Below, in pieces: positions 62,195 to 64,000 of a stretch of 64,000 bases of DNA. The stretch covers positions 1-64,000 of the forward strand of contig WACJ01000455.1 in NCBI GenBank assembly GCA_008973525.1, in the 5' to 3' direction. This DNA is from Stenopsyche tienmushanensis. Its lineage: Eukaryota; Arthropoda; Insecta; Trichoptera; Stenopsychidae. Under the pieces are notes generated by a model. That model saw nothing but the letters and a program-made list of their open reading frames with translations, did not search any database and was not told where the DNA came from. The stretch's first letter is position 1. Each line of letters starts with the position of its first letter. Both the position numbers and the translations under genes were made by a program.

Positions 62195-62640
62195 CAGAGC
62201 CGTAACTAGGGTATAAAGCGCCAAGTATCTAACTTAACGCCCCTCTCCCCCAGAAATCAATTTTTTTAAAAGTTAACTAATACTTTTATAAATGCAATAT
62301 ATATTAAATACTATTATAATGTATATTTTAAAATAATATACAAAGATAGTCCCAAAAATACCCGACCTAACGTTTAGATGGCGGTTACCCTTGTAAAAAA
62401 TACTATGATAGAAAATGTCTAGAAGCTACATTGCTTCCGTGATCTTTCAGTTCATAAAAAATGCCGCAAAGGGCCCTAAAAGAAGACGGAGTAGCCATAA
62501 GGTATGTATGCTCAATCGGTCCGATTTTCGGACCGCTGATATGACGAATGAGCGACTCGCGATCGGATGACATACCTGAACATAACGATAGCGAAGAAAA
62601 GAGGGATTGGACAACTTATCAATACGCACGCCCCCGCATA
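62195..62640. mobile_element. hAT-like non-autonomous element R3, copy 3 (right end missing)
   Basis: Starts CAGAGCCGTAACTAGGG and shares the GATAGTCCCAAAA block with copy 2. It also has the CGGTCCGATTTTCGGACCGCTGA block of the family. The right terminus CTTGTTACG...CTG is absent; similarity fades near CACGCCCCCGC. Confidence 0.6.
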
Positions 62641-64000
62641 AAGACGATAAAATTCTATGTAATGCTTTTGATCGATATTCTTTCAATAAACATGTATTTT
62701 AGATTCATAATGATAACATTGAAATTTTTTTCACTTTTGAATTTCACTGTATATTTGATGTATAACGTGGGTTTTCTTTAGAAGTATAAACTTAAAGTGA
62801 ATTATAGAGTGGACTTTAATTAATACAAACATATTTTAGTGCAATTTTCTCGAGAGCGACAAGTGGTCAATTAAGGAGGTGTTGCATCAATTGAAGATTA
62901 GTATGCAGGCTAATTTAATCGAAACATCCATTGTTCTCATAAAACACATGCACATGCACATATGCGAATAACAGACCAGGATTTCTCAATAGTGTGGGTT
63001 TTAAATGTCAAAGAAAATGTCTGCTTCACAGAAGCCAGCAAGACGTCCTCAGGGTATAAAAAAATGTAACCGTATACCACTGTAAACATCATGACAAAAT
63101 TGGAAAACATCCTCTTTTAATGTCATACGTTTCATGGAAATGACGTCATATATTCCTACAGTGGTTATAATCGAATTGCGCAATATATTCTTGGAAGCGT
63201 GAAGCTATATGAATATGATGAAAATAAAACAACGGTATAAATACAAGTCATCGACGAGTTTAAGGCTTGATTATGTTAATAAAATTTAGTCATAATATTA
63301 ACACGCGCTGAAATACAGGGAATCTCAACTGTAAATATATAGTTTCAGTCAAATTGGAGAAATGCCGTATTTTATCAATTCTCAGAGTTGTTTGATCAAA
63401 AATTTGACGTGTGAACGATAACGTGTTAAACAAATAAGTATAACACAGTCATTATTTCATTGAAGCTAACTTTCAAGTTTATTTGGATATCAAGTCTAAA
63501 ACAAACAAATAAGGCGATAACGTTGAATTTGTAAAAAGAAATTATATCTAAGATAAAAAAGTCGTGTATGAAGAAGAAAAGTGAGAGAAATTGATAACAT
63601 AGTATGTAAGGGCAATGTCACTATGCAATACCAATGCATTTTTTAATATAATTACTTCAAAAATTATCGATAATGTTGAGTCATTATTAATTTTTCTTTC
63701 AGAATATTTTCTATGTATATTATTTAACTCATAAATAGCAGGTTTGAATTGCTATACAATGAAAAGTAAATGCTATATAGACAATATAAGTGTCTTATCG
63801 AAGCACTATTCGATCGAGCTTCAATAAATGTTTTCTCTCCAAACCAATCTATCATCTGGCATTAACACACCAAGACTATAATTTGACAGGAAACGTCTGA
63901 CTAATTTGTCCATTATCAATATAATAGACAAACAAATAGAATATATAACTTTTTTAATACTCAAAGTGTGTTTTGATAAAGAATAATATATAAATAGTGA
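62641..64000. other. AT-rich non-coding DNA
   Basis: Nothing recognised to the end of the window. Confidence 0.5.

Overview
The window is AT-rich, transposon-dense nuclear DNA of an animal, most likely an insect. Reasons: GT-AG introns, almost no long open frames, and decayed mariner, hAT, pogo/Tigger-like, Mutator-like and non-LTR elements typical of insect genomes. No bacterial operon, rRNA, CRISPR array or intact tRNA is visible.

The only convincing host gene is on the + strand and only partly inside the window. Exon 33784-33967 encodes part of the extracellular ANF-receptor (periplasmic-binding-like) ligand domain of a receptor-type guanylate cyclase or natriuretic-peptide-receptor relative. 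After a 10.8 kb intron come two homologous exons, 44791-44999 (A) and 45163-45368 (B). Both complete the same split Gln codon, end in the same phase and encode alternative versions of the next ligand-domain segment. Using both, or neither, shifts the frame. This is the signature of mutually exclusive splicing, and it is the main finding. Upstream and downstream exons (signal peptide, membrane segment, kinase-like and cyclase domains) were not found and should lie outside the window or in short exons I cannot recognise.

Layout. 1-10.5 kb: AT-rich DNA with a TTAA-flanked piggyBac-like element (about 1.03-1.73 kb) and a deleted Mutator-like element (2.9-3.8 kb). 10.5-11.6 kb: a hAT element with a perfect 8-bp target duplication nested in another inverted-repeat element. 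13.9-15.7 kb: a hAT copy (family R1) interrupted by a 5'-truncated non-LTR retrotransposon. 20.4-21.9 kb: a transposon whose two halves lie on opposite strands, one half fused in frame to a mariner fragment. 22.5-24.2 kb and 24.55-28.3 kb: two large palindromes, the second strikingly GC-rich, followed by a second R1 copy to 28.8 kb. 33.8-45.4 kb: receptor exons, with a pogo-like element in the long intron that itself contains an R1/LOA-type non-LTR retrotransposon. 46.8-50.7 kb: two more R1 copies. 52.1-52.95 kb: a second Mutator-like fragment. 55.4-55.8 kb: a terminal fragment of the second palindrome's repeat (R2). 56.5-62.6 kb: three copies of a hAT-like non-autonomous element (R3).

Most remaining DNA is featureless AT-rich sequence. 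All homologies come from reading translations by eye; no database search was possible.
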